64,000 bases of DNA, from the NCBI GenBank assembly GCA_964400685.1, contig CAYNVT010000003.1:1-64000 (forward strand), written 5' to 3'. Each line of letters begins with the position of its first letter. Position 1 is the stretch's first letter. Below, in pieces: positions 45,369 to 54,038 of the stretch. This DNA comes from DATCTV01 sp964400685. GTDB taxonomy: Bacteria > Desulfobacterota > Desulfomonilia > UBA1062. The position numbers and the translations under genes were made by a program. The notes under the pieces are model-generated. The model ran no database searches, was not told where the DNA came from, and saw only the letters and a list, made by a program, of their open reading frames with translations.

Positions 45369-46658
45369 TCAAATCTTTTTTGCAATCTTCTTCTGAAGTC
45401 TGCGGCATTCCCTGATGACGGCCTTTTCGTCAATGGTCAGGCATTTGAAGTTCTTCATCACCACCCTGCCCGCAATTATGCTGTCCTTCACGTTTGTACC
45501 GTGCGCTGCATAGATGGCATGTGAAACCGGGTTGTAGACTGGGACCAGGTTCGGTGCATTTCCGTCGAGAACGACGATGTCCGCCGGGCTTCCCTTTTCG
45601 ATCCTGCCCCCGTTTTTTATCCTGAACATACGGGCGCCGTTCACTGTCGCCATTTCGAGCACATCATGCGCCCCCATGACTGTAGGATCGAGGTTTTTGA
45701 CCTTTTGAAGCTTGGCCGCAGTGGACACCTCGCTGAACATGTCAAGGTTATTGTTGCTCGCGCAGCCGTCCGTGCCTATCGCTATCCTGACGCCCGCCTT
45801 CAGCATTTTATCCACGGGTGCGATTCCCGAGGCAAGCTTCTTGTTGCTCTTGGCGCAATGCGCTACCGTTACCTTTCTCTCGGCGAGAATGCTTATGTCC
45901 TCGTCATCAACAGCCACGCAGTGTGCGGCAACAACCCTTTCGGAGAGGCATCCAACGCTGTCGTACGCCTTTACGGGCGACATGCTGAACCTTTTCCTGC
46001 ATTCGTTCACCTCATGGTCTGTTTCGCTAATATGCGTCTGCAGTATGACATCGTGCTTGCAGGCGAGCTCGTGGGCCTTGCCGAGATAATCAAGATCATT
46101 TGTGTACACCGCATGGGGGAAGACCGTGGGCTTCACCATGTCATCATCTTTCCACCTTGAGATGATTCCCTCGGTTATCTCGAATGCCGCTGCCGGGTCT
46201 TTCACCGAAGGCGTCGGGTATATGCTGATGACATCGCCGATCCATGCCCTGAGGCCTGCCTGCTTCACTGCCCTGGCGCCGTCATCCGAGAAGAAATAGC
46301 CGTCGCAGAATGCGGTCGTGCCGCTCCTTATCATCTCAAGACAGGCCAGCATCATGCCCAGGTATTCGAAATCCCCGTCCACAAATCTCTTTTCAAGCGG
46401 GAACATGTATTTATTCCACCAGACTTCAAGCTTCATGTCATCCCCGATACCTCTGAAGAGCGTCATCGCGGCATGCGTATGCGCATTGACAAGGCCGGGC
46501 AGGACAATGTCGTGCCTGCCGCCGATTACCTCGAAATCGCCTTCAGGCAGCTTGTCTGTGACGCCGGAAATTATACCGTCTTCGACGAGCACGTACCCGT
46601 TTCTCGAAACCGTGTTTGCATTTTCCACTATGTAAGCGCCTCTTACAGCAATCTTCAT
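45369..46658 (-). CDS. 5'-methylthioadenosine/S-adenosylhomocysteine deaminase-type amidohydrolase (paralog 2)
   Basis: The start is the ATG at 46656-46658 after GGGAG. The 429-residue protein is closely similar along its whole length to the downstream paralog, with NAHTHAAMTLFRG, HISET, TVAHCAKSNKKLASGIAP and AIGTDGCASNNNLDMF. The pair looks like a local duplication. MtaD-type enzymes recycle SAH after methyl transfer. Two diverged copies suggest different substrates (MTA, SAH, 5'-deoxyadenosine or other adenosine derivatives). Confidence 0.9.
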   Translation of the reverse strand: MKIAVRGAYIVENANTVSRNGYVLVEDGIISGVTDKLPEGDFEVIGGRHDIVLPGLVNAHTHAAMTLFRGIGDDMKLEVWWNKYMFPLEKRFVDGDFEYLGMMLACLEMIRSGTTAFCDGYFFSDDGARAVKQAGLRAWIGDVISIYPTPSVKDPAAAFEITEGIISRWKDDDMVKPTVFPHAVYTNDLDYLGKAHELACKHDVILQTHISETDHEVNECRKRFSMSPVKAYDSVGCLSERVVAAHCVAVDDEDISILAERKVTVAHCAKSNKKLASGIAPVDKMLKAGVRIAIGTDGCASNNNLDMFSEVSTAAKLQKVKNLDPTVMGAHDVLEMATVNGARMFRIKNGGRIEKGSPADIVVLDGNAPNLVPVYNPVSHAIYAAHGTNVKDSIIAGRVVMKNFKCLTIDEKAVIRECRRLQKKIAKKI

Positions 46659-46814
46659 TATCCGCTCCCGGGAAATTATTGTGATTGAAAGCAAATTAAC
46701 ATCATTCATGATGAGATAAAAGATGATATTTAGGCACAAAGGGCCCTTTGCAAAATGTCTTTTGAGCGCTTTGAAATATCAGATATTTATGCCCGCAACC
46801 GGAGAATCATTTGC

Positions 46815-46843
46815 TTGTAAGGCGGGCTCCTCTGTGGGATAAT
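46815..46843 (+). promoter_or_regulatory. Sigma-70-type promoter for the epimerase operon
   Basis: TTGTAA (46815-46820), a 17-base spacer and GATAAT (46838-46843) lie 32 bp before the epimerase ATG. It drives the operon rightward, away from the amidohydrolase pair. Confidence 0.5.
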
Positions 46844-46875
46844 CCCCTTTGCCAGAAACCTTTCAAGAGGTGCTT

Positions 46876-47859
46876 ATGAAAGCAATGGTTACAGGGGCAA
46901 CAGGCTTTATCGGTTCAGTCCTTACCGGGGAATTACTCAAAGAGGGCCATACGGTCCGGGCTCTCGCCCTTCCCGGGGAAAACACTGAGGGGCTGGAAAA
47001 GATTGGCGTAGATGTACGGCATGGCGATCTCCTCAAGCCGCATACCCTTAATGGGCTGTGTGACGATATTGATACCGTCTTTCACCTTGCAGGCCGGGTC
47101 ACCGACTGGGGCAAGAAGGAACTGTTTTACACCGCCATTTATGACGCCACCAGGCATATTCTGGAAGCCTCGATCGGTCATGCATCCAGGTTTGTATACA
47201 TAAGTTCCATTGCCGCTATCGGCTTTGCGCGCCATATAAAGGGTTTCAGGGAATGCGACACGCCGGTCAAATGCGGACTGCCCTATGGCGACGCCAAGCT
47301 CGACGCGGAAGGGCTCGTGATGAGGGCGCACAATGCGGGCAGGATTTCATGCACCGTAATCCGTCCCGCCAATGTAACCGGCCCTGGCAGTGTCTGGGTA
47401 AAAGATATCGTGGAAAGGATGCTGAGTATGCCCGTGCCGCTCTTTGACGACGGCGTCTACAGTGCCAGCCTTATATATGTCGACAACCTGGTGAACGGGA
47501 TCGTTCTTGCGGGGACAAAGGATATCGCGAAAGGCAAAATCTATCAGCTGCGTGATGACTGGGACGTGACCTGGAAGCGGTACATCACCGATCTGGGGGC
47601 GCTCATCGGCAAGAAGCCGGGCCCTGCCATTCCCTATCGTGTGGCCAGGGCGATTGCATGGCTGTGCGACATGGTCTTTACGCCCCTTAATATCCGTCCG
47701 CCTGTAACACGCATGTCGGTCGACATCATGGGCCGTGATATGGATGTTGACAATACGCTGGCCAAAGAGGAGCTGGGTTGGAAGACAACAGTCTCCTATC
47801 CTGACGCAATGCTCAAGATAGGCCCCTGGGTCAAGGAACACTACGGCATAAGGAATTAA
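46876..47859 (+). CDS. NAD-dependent epimerase/dehydratase (extended SDR)
   Basis: The start is the ATG at 46876 (AAGAGG upstream). The 327-residue protein has TGATGFIG, VFHLAGRVTDWG, VYISSIAAIG and the catalytic Tyr in PYGDAKLDAE (YxxxK). It resembles HpnA-like and 3-beta-hydroxysteroid dehydrogenase-like SDRs and is a paralog of the gene at 30454-31434. First gene of a rightward operon; the next gene encodes an SCP2-like lipid-binding protein, which hints at a hydrophobic substrate. Confidence 0.85.
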   Translation: MKAMVTGATGFIGSVLTGELLKEGHTVRALALPGENTEGLEKIGVDVRHGDLLKPHTLNGLCDDIDTVFHLAGRVTDWGKKELFYTAIYDATRHILEASIGHASRFVYISSIAAIGFARHIKGFRECDTPVKCGLPYGDAKLDAEGLVMRAHNAGRISCTVIRPANVTGPGSVWVKDIVERMLSMPVPLFDDGVYSASLIYVDNLVNGIVLAGTKDIAKGKIYQLRDDWDVTWKRYITDLGALIGKKPGPAIPYRVARAIAWLCDMVFTPLNIRPPVTRMSVDIMGRDMDVDNTLAKEELGWKTTVSYPDAMLKIGPWVKEHYGIRN

Positions 47860-47928
47860 CCAGGACGGCAAATTGCTTTTTTCAAAACAGCCGGCCTTTG
47901 AAAAGACTACTAAAAAGTGGAGGTGTTT

Positions 47929-48282
47929 ATGCCCTTTTCAGCACTTTTATTTGTCCTATTTCTGAAACTCTGGTTAGCAACTCGCACCAATCCTGCATTT
48001 CAGGGTTATATCGGGACCATCCGCCTGAGAATTCTTATCAAGACGGCGGACGGAAAACGCGGGCGGCTTTTCATCTTCGACAGGGGAAAGGTTTCTTCGG
48101 TTTCCGGCGCCAATCACGCCTGCGATGCGGCGCTCGTATGGTCGGATGTCCCCACAGCGCTCAAGGTAATGATCTCGGGCAGCGACAAGGCCACATTCAA
48201 GGCCGCGGCCAAAGGCAAGATCAAGGTTGAAGGCATGGCCTACTACATTCAGTGGTTCAATGACGGTGTTAAGCTCACCTGA
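47929..48282 (+). CDS. SCP2 sterol-carrier domain protein
   Basis: The start is the ATG at 47929 after GGAGG at 47919. The 117-residue protein has a hydrophobic N-terminal helix, then the SCP2 pattern: DAALVWSDVPTALKVMISG, FKAAAKGKIKVEG, and a YYIQWF end. SCP2 domains bind acyl-CoA or lipid. It lies 69 bp after the epimerase and 62 bp before the ThDP enzyme in the same direction. A similar domain is fused to a flavoprotein at 8541-9614. Confidence 0.77.
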   Translation: MPFSALLFVLFLKLWLATRTNPAFQGYIGTIRLRILIKTADGKRGRLFIFDRGKVSSVSGANHACDAALVWSDVPTALKVMISGSDKATFKAAAKGKIKVEGMAYYIQWFNDGVKLT

Positions 48283-48344
48283 TCCGGCTGCTTTCAGCTC
48301 ATCGAAATGCATAAAAGATTGAGAATCAAAAGAGGAGGAAATTT

Positions 48345-50018
48345 ATGACACAGATGATACCGGGCGGCCATCTGGTTGCCAAATATCTCAGAGAGATCGA
48401 AAATATTGATACGGTGTTCGCCCTTTCCGGCGGACATATCGAACAGATTCTGGACGGGTTCACCGAATACAGGCTCCGCACCATCGACGTTCGCCACGAG
48501 CAGGCTGCGGCCATGATGGCCGAAGCATGGTCGCTGTATACGGGCAAAACCGGTGTGTGCCTTGTAACTGCCGGGCCGGGATTCACGAACGCGATAACCG
48601 GCATTGCAAACGCATGCCTGGATAACGCCCCTCTTGTGGTGCTGTGCGGAAAGCACCCGCTCAGGGACGACCTTAAGGGCGCGCTGCAGGAGATTAACCA
48701 GCTCGACATCGTAAAGCCGATAGTGAAATGGTGCGCCACCTGCTACGAGACAAAGCGCATTCCCGAATACCTTGCCATGGCGTTCAGGCATGCAGAGGAG
48801 GGAAGGCCCGGTCCGGTATTCCTGGAGCTGCCGCCCGACATACTGAATGTCAAAATAGCGCTAAAGGACATATTCATGCCCCCGCACAAAGTGAGGAAGT
48901 TTTCCGTGCGTCCGGATGATTCTGCTATAAGGGAAGCGGCCGAAATCATAGATAAGGCTAAGAGGCCTTTGTTCCTGGGCGGTAGCGGGCTCAGGTTCAG
49001 TAATGCCTCGGACGCGCTGGGGCGTTTCATCGACAGGACCGGCATGCCTTTCATCATCATGAACTTCGGGCGGGGCGAACTGCCCGACAGCCACCCGCTT
49101 TCGATTTGGGATGTGGGGAATACAGGGCTTATGCTGGGCCTCGGCCAGGCCGACGTACTCGTGGCGACAGGTGTACGCTTCAACTGGCTTCTCCAGTCAG
49201 GCCAGGTCATTCCGCCCAATGTCAAGGTAGTGCGCATCGACATCGATCCGATAGAGATCGACCGCAACCGCCAGGCCGATGTCGGCCTCGTGGGCGATGC
49301 CGCATCTGTCCTTGACCAGCTGGCGCGGACGGTAAAAAAGAAGAACCACGATTCGTGGGTCTCTGACCTGCGTGCGGCGAGCCATGCATTCATAGAAAGC
49401 GAGCTCAAGCTGCGCAATGCACCGTCCGATCCCATTCATCCCATACGCCTGGTTTCGCAGATTCAGAAGGCCGTCGGCGAGGACGCGATCTATATGGCAG
49501 ACGGCGGCGACACGGTATATTTCGGTCTGGTCGGGTTTACGTCAAAGAACAAGGCCGGCGTTATCGGGACTGCATCAGGCCTGCTCGGATGCCTCGGCAC
49601 GGGCATCCCGTTCGCGATTGGGGCCAAGGTCGCCAACCCTGACAAGAAGGTCGTGCTGCTTAACGGCGACGGCTCGTTCGGTTTCAACGCCATGGAATTC
49701 GATACTGCGGTGAGGCACAACATACCCATAGTTTGCGTGGTAAACAATGACTGCGCCTGGGGCATGATAAAGCACAGCCAGGAGCTTTCCATAGGCAGCG
49801 ATCGCCTCATCTGCTCGGAGCTGGGCGCAAGGCATTACGAGAAGATGGTCGAGGGACTTGGCGGCTACGGCGAGTTCGTCACGAAAGACGAGGACATCAT
49901 CCCCGCCATAGAGCGCGCATTCAAATCCGGCAAGCCCGCCTGCATAAACGTGATGACTGACCCGACGGCAACGAGCCCTGCCACGCCTCTATTCTACCAG
50001 TCGCTCAAGATGGGGTGA
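48345..50018 (+). CDS. Thiamine-diphosphate enzyme, 2-hydroxyacyl-CoA lyase/acetolactate synthase superfamily
   Basis: The 557-residue protein has the catalytic Glu of the first Pyr domain (DVRHEQAAAMMAEAW), TAGPGFTNAITG, a central domain with GVRFNWLLQSG, and the ThDP/Mg motif NGDGSFGFNAMEFDTAVRHN. The GxRxNWxL motif is shared with oxalyl-CoA decarboxylase and 2-hydroxyacyl-CoA lyase and is less typical of acetolactate synthase. It should cleave or join 2-hydroxy/2-oxo acyl substrates. GAGGAGGAAATTT precedes the ATG. The SCP2 and alcohol-dehydrogenase neighbours would fit a CoA-thioester or aldehyde pathway (inference). Confidence 0.87.
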   Translation: MTQMIPGGHLVAKYLREIENIDTVFALSGGHIEQILDGFTEYRLRTIDVRHEQAAAMMAEAWSLYTGKTGVCLVTAGPGFTNAITGIANACLDNAPLVVLCGKHPLRDDLKGALQEINQLDIVKPIVKWCATCYETKRIPEYLAMAFRHAEEGRPGPVFLELPPDILNVKIALKDIFMPPHKVRKFSVRPDDSAIREAAEIIDKAKRPLFLGGSGLRFSNASDALGRFIDRTGMPFIIMNFGRGELPDSHPLSIWDVGNTGLMLGLGQADVLVATGVRFNWLLQSGQVIPPNVKVVRIDIDPIEIDRNRQADVGLVGDAASVLDQLARTVKKKNHDSWVSDLRAASHAFIESELKLRNAPSDPIHPIRLVSQIQKAVGEDAIYMADGGDTVYFGLVGFTSKNKAGVIGTASGLLGCLGTGIPFAIGAKVANPDKKVVLLNGDGSFGFNAMEFDTAVRHNIPIVCVVNNDCAWGMIKHSQELSIGSDRLICSELGARHYEKMVEGLGGYGEFVTKDEDIIPAIERAFKSGKPACINVMTDPTATSPATPLFYQSLKMG

Positions 50019-50022
50019 AATA

Positions 50023-51234
50023 TTGAAGGCGCTCGTATTCAGGGATTCCATACCGAGAATAATAGGCCTGAAACTGCTGGGCGGCCTGAAGCCCGATCTC
50101 TATTATAAAAGCCCGCTGTCTCTTCTTTCGCTTGAAGACGTTCAGGAGCCCGCGATCACATCGCCCGAATGGGCGAAGATAAAGGTGAAGCTCTGCGGCT
50201 TCTGCGGGAGCGACCTCAACCTCATGTTCCTGAGAGACTCTCTCATGGCATCTCCGTTCACCTCGTTCCCTTCAGTTATCGGCCATGAGCTTTGCGGCGA
50301 GGTCGTCGAAACTGGCGGCGAGGTCGATGTCTGTAAAAACGGAGACATCGTAACCGTTGAGCCCATGCTCGGCTGCAAAATACGAGGCATCACACCCGAG
50401 TGCCGCGCATGCCGGGCCGGACGACCCGGAAACTGTGAGAACCTCGCAGAAGGCAATCTGCCCCCCGGTATGTTCATGGGCATGTGCAGGGAAAGGGGAG
50501 GCGGTTTCGCCGAATACATTCTGGCGCACAAGAGCCAGATTCATCTAGTGCCCGAAGGTGTAAGCGAGGAATCCGCGACTCTCACCGAGCCCCTGGCGGT
50601 TGCGCTTCAGGCCGTGCTGGACAACACCCCAAAGAACGATGAAAAGGTGCTCGTCATAGGGGGCGGAGTGATAGGAGCGATGATAGTGAAGGCCATTCGC
50701 GGGCTTGGCATAGCCTGCGATATAACCGTAATCGAACCCTCGCCGTTTGCTGCTGAGTATGTGAAGAAATCCGGGGCAGACAGGGTTACAGCCGAAGGGA
50801 TACTGGAAACCGCGGAAAAGGTGACAGGCGCAAAATCATATAAACCGCTGATCGGCCAGCGCATTCTTCAGGGCGGGTTTGAGCGCGTATACGATACCGT
50901 GGGCCATTCTCCCACCCTTCAAGCATCGCTTATAGCAACGGCCGCCGGCGGAACCATAAGCCTCGTGGGTATAGGAAACAAGGTCACCTTCGACCCGACG
51001 CCGCTGTGGCTTAAGCTCCAGACCATTAAAGGCGTATATGCCTACGGTACGACCATGACAGAGGCGGGACCCAGGCATGTCTTCGAAATGGCGCTTGATC
51101 TGATCAAGGATGGGAAGGTATTTGTAGAGGACATGCTTACGCACAAGTTCCCGATCGAAAAATATCAGGATATGATTGAGGTCAATCTGTCCAAGGGGAA
51201 AAACAGGGCCATGAAAACGGCCATCAAATTCTGA
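50023..51234 (+). CDS. Zinc-dependent medium-chain alcohol dehydrogenase
   Basis: The 403-residue protein uses a TTG start 4 bp after the ThDP gene. The GroES-like domain has the catalytic zinc set (CGFCGSD, GHELCGEVVE) and a structural-zinc cysteine lobe (CRACRAGRPGNC). The Rossmann domain has VIGGGVIGAM. It oxidises an alcohol or reduces an aldehyde with NAD(P). Being immediately after the 2-hydroxyacyl-CoA-lyase-like gene, it could handle the released aldehyde. That is inference. Confidence 0.9.
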   Translation: MKALVFRDSIPRIIGLKLLGGLKPDLYYKSPLSLLSLEDVQEPAITSPEWAKIKVKLCGFCGSDLNLMFLRDSLMASPFTSFPSVIGHELCGEVVETGGEVDVCKNGDIVTVEPMLGCKIRGITPECRACRAGRPGNCENLAEGNLPPGMFMGMCRERGGGFAEYILAHKSQIHLVPEGVSEESATLTEPLAVALQAVLDNTPKNDEKVLVIGGGVIGAMIVKAIRGLGIACDITVIEPSPFAAEYVKKSGADRVTAEGILETAEKVTGAKSYKPLIGQRILQGGFERVYDTVGHSPTLQASLIATAAGGTISLVGIGNKVTFDPTPLWLKLQTIKGVYAYGTTMTEAGPRHVFEMALDLIKDGKVFVEDMLTHKFPIEKYQDMIEVNLSKGKNRAMKTAIKF

Positions 51235-51246
51235 GGTGAGGTGAGA

Positions 51247-53724
51247 ATGCCGGTAAAAATATTCGTTTCGTTCAGGTTCCACGGAAACTTCTACCATTCA
51301 TACAGGGGCGATACGCCTGACGAACTGGGTTTCGGCAAGGATATCCGGATCATAAGAAAAATCATAAGTACCCTCGATGAACTTAATGCAGAAGGCATTC
51401 CCGTCCGGGGCGCCTGGGATTTCGAAAACTATTTCTCGCTGGAAAAGATCATGCCCGCCCATTGTCCTGACATTATCGACAGCCTCAAGCGCAGGGCCGC
51501 TTCGCATATGGATGAGATTGAATACATGTCCTACAACAACGGGCTTGTTTCGGCCAGCACTGCCGCAGAGTTCGACGCGGCAATAGGCCGGGCGATAACG
51601 AACCCCGAAGGCTCGGGCCTCAGGGACATGTTCGGCGAGAATGTCAGACCCATAGTCAGGCCTCAGGAGATGATGTATACGCCCTCGCACATAGGGCTTT
51701 ATCCGAAGTACGGTATCAACACCATCAGCCTTTTCTATTCCTCGATACCGTTCAACTGCTTCAGCTGTTTCGTGCCGCCGCTAGACCTCGTTCAGAGACA
51801 CAACCCCCTTAAGTTCACATATCCCGGAGTCGATGGCGAGATGACGCTTTTGCCATGCTACAATGCCGGAGACCTTATCGACAATCTGGGGCTTAAAAAC
51901 TGGGTCAAATCGCTGAGGAAAAAACAGCTTGTCCTGAAAGAGCCGAAGGACCTTCTTCTTATAATCGACATGGATGCCGACGATGATTTCTGGTTCGGTT
52001 TTGACGTGCCCGTGCTTAAAAATGTGATGGCTATGGCCCGCGGCCTGGACGGCATAGTCAGAAGCATAAGCGGTCTAGATTATGTCGAGTTCACGACACC
52101 CGGGCTTTACCTTGAAACGCATGCAGCAGCCGGCAGCGTCTCGTTCGGCCAGGATACGGCCGACGGCAGCTTTGACGGGCTTTCAAGCTGGGCGGAAAAA
52201 TGGGACAACCACGCACTATGGACAGGCATAGAACGATCGAGAATTCTCGAGCTTCAGGCAAGGCACCTTGCAGGTATTGCCGGGCTTGACGGCATGTCCG
52301 GAAAAATCGGAAAATACCTGGCCGAGTCGTTCGACGCGCGCATAAAGGCCCTTTCGACGACACATTTCGGCATGGCAGCCCCGATCATGAACCTTACCCG
52401 CCTGAAGACCGCCTCAAGCCTTGTCTGGACTGCGGTCAGCTCTGCTGCGGACGCTTTTAATGAAGCCTTACTTACAGCCCCTAAACCGGAAGATAACACG
52501 TTCATGATTTCGGATTATTTAAGAGGCATATCGTGCGGGTCTACAGTCTATGAAGCAAGGCCCTCAAAGGCGCTCATCAAAGTCCCGGTAAATATTGAGA
52601 CCGGGCATCTTACCTGCGAAGGCGCTGAAATACCGTCAGCAGTGCATGACGGGCACCTCTACTTTGTCGAGAGAATGGAAATGCTCGGGAAAAAATCATA
52701 TGCGGTTTCAGAGGGCAAATCCGTGTCGGCTCCTGAAATTCCTGTAACAGTAAATGATGAAGTAATGGACAACGGCCTCATAAAAATAGGCTTTGACGCC
52801 CTGGGAAATGTGAGCAGCATCAAGGCCGAAGGCCGTGAAATATCGCCGGGCCTCTTTATGAACAGCGGCGTCACATATGACGGAAAGCGCCTCAATGTGG
52901 ATTCGTGGAGCATCTCATCCTCCGGTTCAATGGGCGTTATAGGCGTAAAGAAGATGGCAGGCAGCCTGGTCTTCGATGCCGACGGGCTAAAGCATGTGGA
53001 ATTCGAGCGCGAGATAATCATCGCCTCTGGCCTGCCGTACATCTATCTCAATATGACGGTTCGCTATCCGAAGACTCCAGATAAAGGCTATGACAGGGGC
53101 AAGGCCCAAAGGCTCCAGCAGGCATGGGACGCCAGGTGGCTCGAGGTCATGCCCTGCGAGATAACGCCCTCGCTTTACGGCAGAAGCGGAACACCGCTTA
53201 AAGTGATAAAGCACAACTATTTCGGGCAAGTGAGTTCATATGAACTGAACTACGGCGTTTGCTCGAATAATCCTGAAAACGACTCGTTCAACAACCATAT
53301 AACAAACGCCTGGATCGCGGTATCGGACAGAACAGACGGTGTCCTTCTTGCCCAGAGCGCAGATGTGTCGAGCTGTTTCGCATTCTGTCCAATGCGGACA
53401 AGGCTGGAACAGGGAAGGACAAAGATTTTTTTAAACCCGTTCGGCAGCTACTGGGGCAAACAGTGGAACTACCCGACAGCAAAGACAGGCCTTGGCAAGT
53501 TTGTCACCATACAGGCCTCTGCTGCTGACCATATCAAGCCTTATGCGCCATCGTACAACGGCCGTGTGCAGAAGTTCTCGCTCATGATAGCACCTTTTGC
53601 GGGGGATATGCCGCCGGAGGAGATGAGGAATGATGCCCTCGCATTCAGCTATCCGTATATCATCCTGTCAGGGACGGCGAAAGTAGGGGTACCGGCGCAC
53701 AGGAGCTGGGATTACAGGGCGTGA
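51247..53724 (+). CDS. Glycoside hydrolase family 38/57-like protein
   Basis: The start is the ATG at 51247, in a purine-rich GAGGTGAGGTGAGA context. The 825-residue protein has an N-terminal barrel domain of the GH57/GH38 N-domain type (FRFHGNFYHSYRGDT, WDFENYFSLE), with DMDADDDFWFGFD in the barrel. A middle helical part follows, then long C-terminal beta domains like the alpha-mannosidase C-terminal half (IKIGFDALGNVSSIKAEG, and SLMIAPFAGD near the end). No signal peptide, so it appears cytosolic. The catalytic carboxylates are not obvious to me. Substrate unknown. Last gene of the operon, 12 bp after the alcohol dehydrogenase. Confidence 0.75.
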   Translation: MPVKIFVSFRFHGNFYHSYRGDTPDELGFGKDIRIIRKIISTLDELNAEGIPVRGAWDFENYFSLEKIMPAHCPDIIDSLKRRAASHMDEIEYMSYNNGLVSASTAAEFDAAIGRAITNPEGSGLRDMFGENVRPIVRPQEMMYTPSHIGLYPKYGINTISLFYSSIPFNCFSCFVPPLDLVQRHNPLKFTYPGVDGEMTLLPCYNAGDLIDNLGLKNWVKSLRKKQLVLKEPKDLLLIIDMDADDDFWFGFDVPVLKNVMAMARGLDGIVRSISGLDYVEFTTPGLYLETHAAAGSVSFGQDTADGSFDGLSSWAEKWDNHALWTGIERSRILELQARHLAGIAGLDGMSGKIGKYLAESFDARIKALSTTHFGMAAPIMNLTRLKTASSLVWTAVSSAADAFNEALLTAPKPEDNTFMISDYLRGISCGSTVYEARPSKALIKVPVNIETGHLTCEGAEIPSAVHDGHLYFVERMEMLGKKSYAVSEGKSVSAPEIPVTVNDEVMDNGLIKIGFDALGNVSSIKAEGREISPGLFMNSGVTYDGKRLNVDSWSISSSGSMGVIGVKKMAGSLVFDADGLKHVEFEREIIIASGLPYIYLNMTVRYPKTPDKGYDRGKAQRLQQAWDARWLEVMPCEITPSLYGRSGTPLKVIKHNYFGQVSSYELNYGVCSNNPENDSFNNHITNAWIAVSDRTDGVLLAQSADVSSCFAFCPMRTRLEQGRTKIFLNPFGSYWGKQWNYPTAKTGLGKFVTIQASAADHIKPYAPSYNGRVQKFSLMIAPFAGDMPPEEMRNDALAFSYPYIILSGTAKVGVPAHRSWDYRA

Positions 53725-53764
53725 TAACTTTGCATCTCTGCGTCACTCCTAGTCTCAAGGTTGC

Positions 53765-53785
53765 GGCATACGTCTTTAGTATGCC
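53765..53785. repeat. Hairpin in the intergenic region after the GH38-like gene
   Basis: GGCATAC (53765-53771) and GTATGCC (53779-53785) form a perfect 7-bp stem over a 7-base loop. The surrounding 140 bp is non-coding, unlike both flanks, and may be a dispersed repeat element or terminator. Other copies are not seen in the window. The whole gap 53725-54038 holds only this and a possible 26-codon frame. Confidence 0.4.
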
Positions 53786-53943
53786 TCACCTTTCGACATC
53801 GTCGTTCCTTGACATGCTTTGTTCTGACGCCCTGTGAGCACGGGGTGGGTCGACTATGATAACACTAAAAGAAGTCCTTCTTTCCGTATTTTATGCTATA
53901 AACCATAATTAAGTGGAAACGTCGTTCATCTATAGGAGGTGAT

Positions 53944-54024
53944 ATGACTGATTATTTTCAAAATCTCACACTGTTTGGCAGTAAAATATTATCTTCAAAA
54001 ATTTATTCCAGTAAACTAAGATAG
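53944..54024 (+). CDS. Possible 26-residue leader peptide
   Basis: ATG at 53944 follows AGGAGGTGAT, an essentially perfect anti-16S match, and is read for 26 codons (starts MTDYFQNLTLF) to a TAG at 54022-54024, 14 bp before the next gene. The peptide has no recognised motif. The very strong ribosome site is the only evidence for translation; it could couple expression of the following gene. Confidence 0.35.
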   Translation: MTDYFQNLTLFGSKILSSKIYSSKLR

Positions 54025-54038
54025 GATATTGTATTATA

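Noticed and set aside
45346..45408. N-terminal extension of the first MTA/SAH deaminase
   Set aside because: It overlaps the previous paralog and lacks a ribosome site; the TTG at 45345 has AAGGAG at the right distance.
48743..49435. 230-codon frame antisense to the ThDP enzyme
   Set aside because: Shadow of a GC-rich gene; low-complexity composition and no ribosome site.
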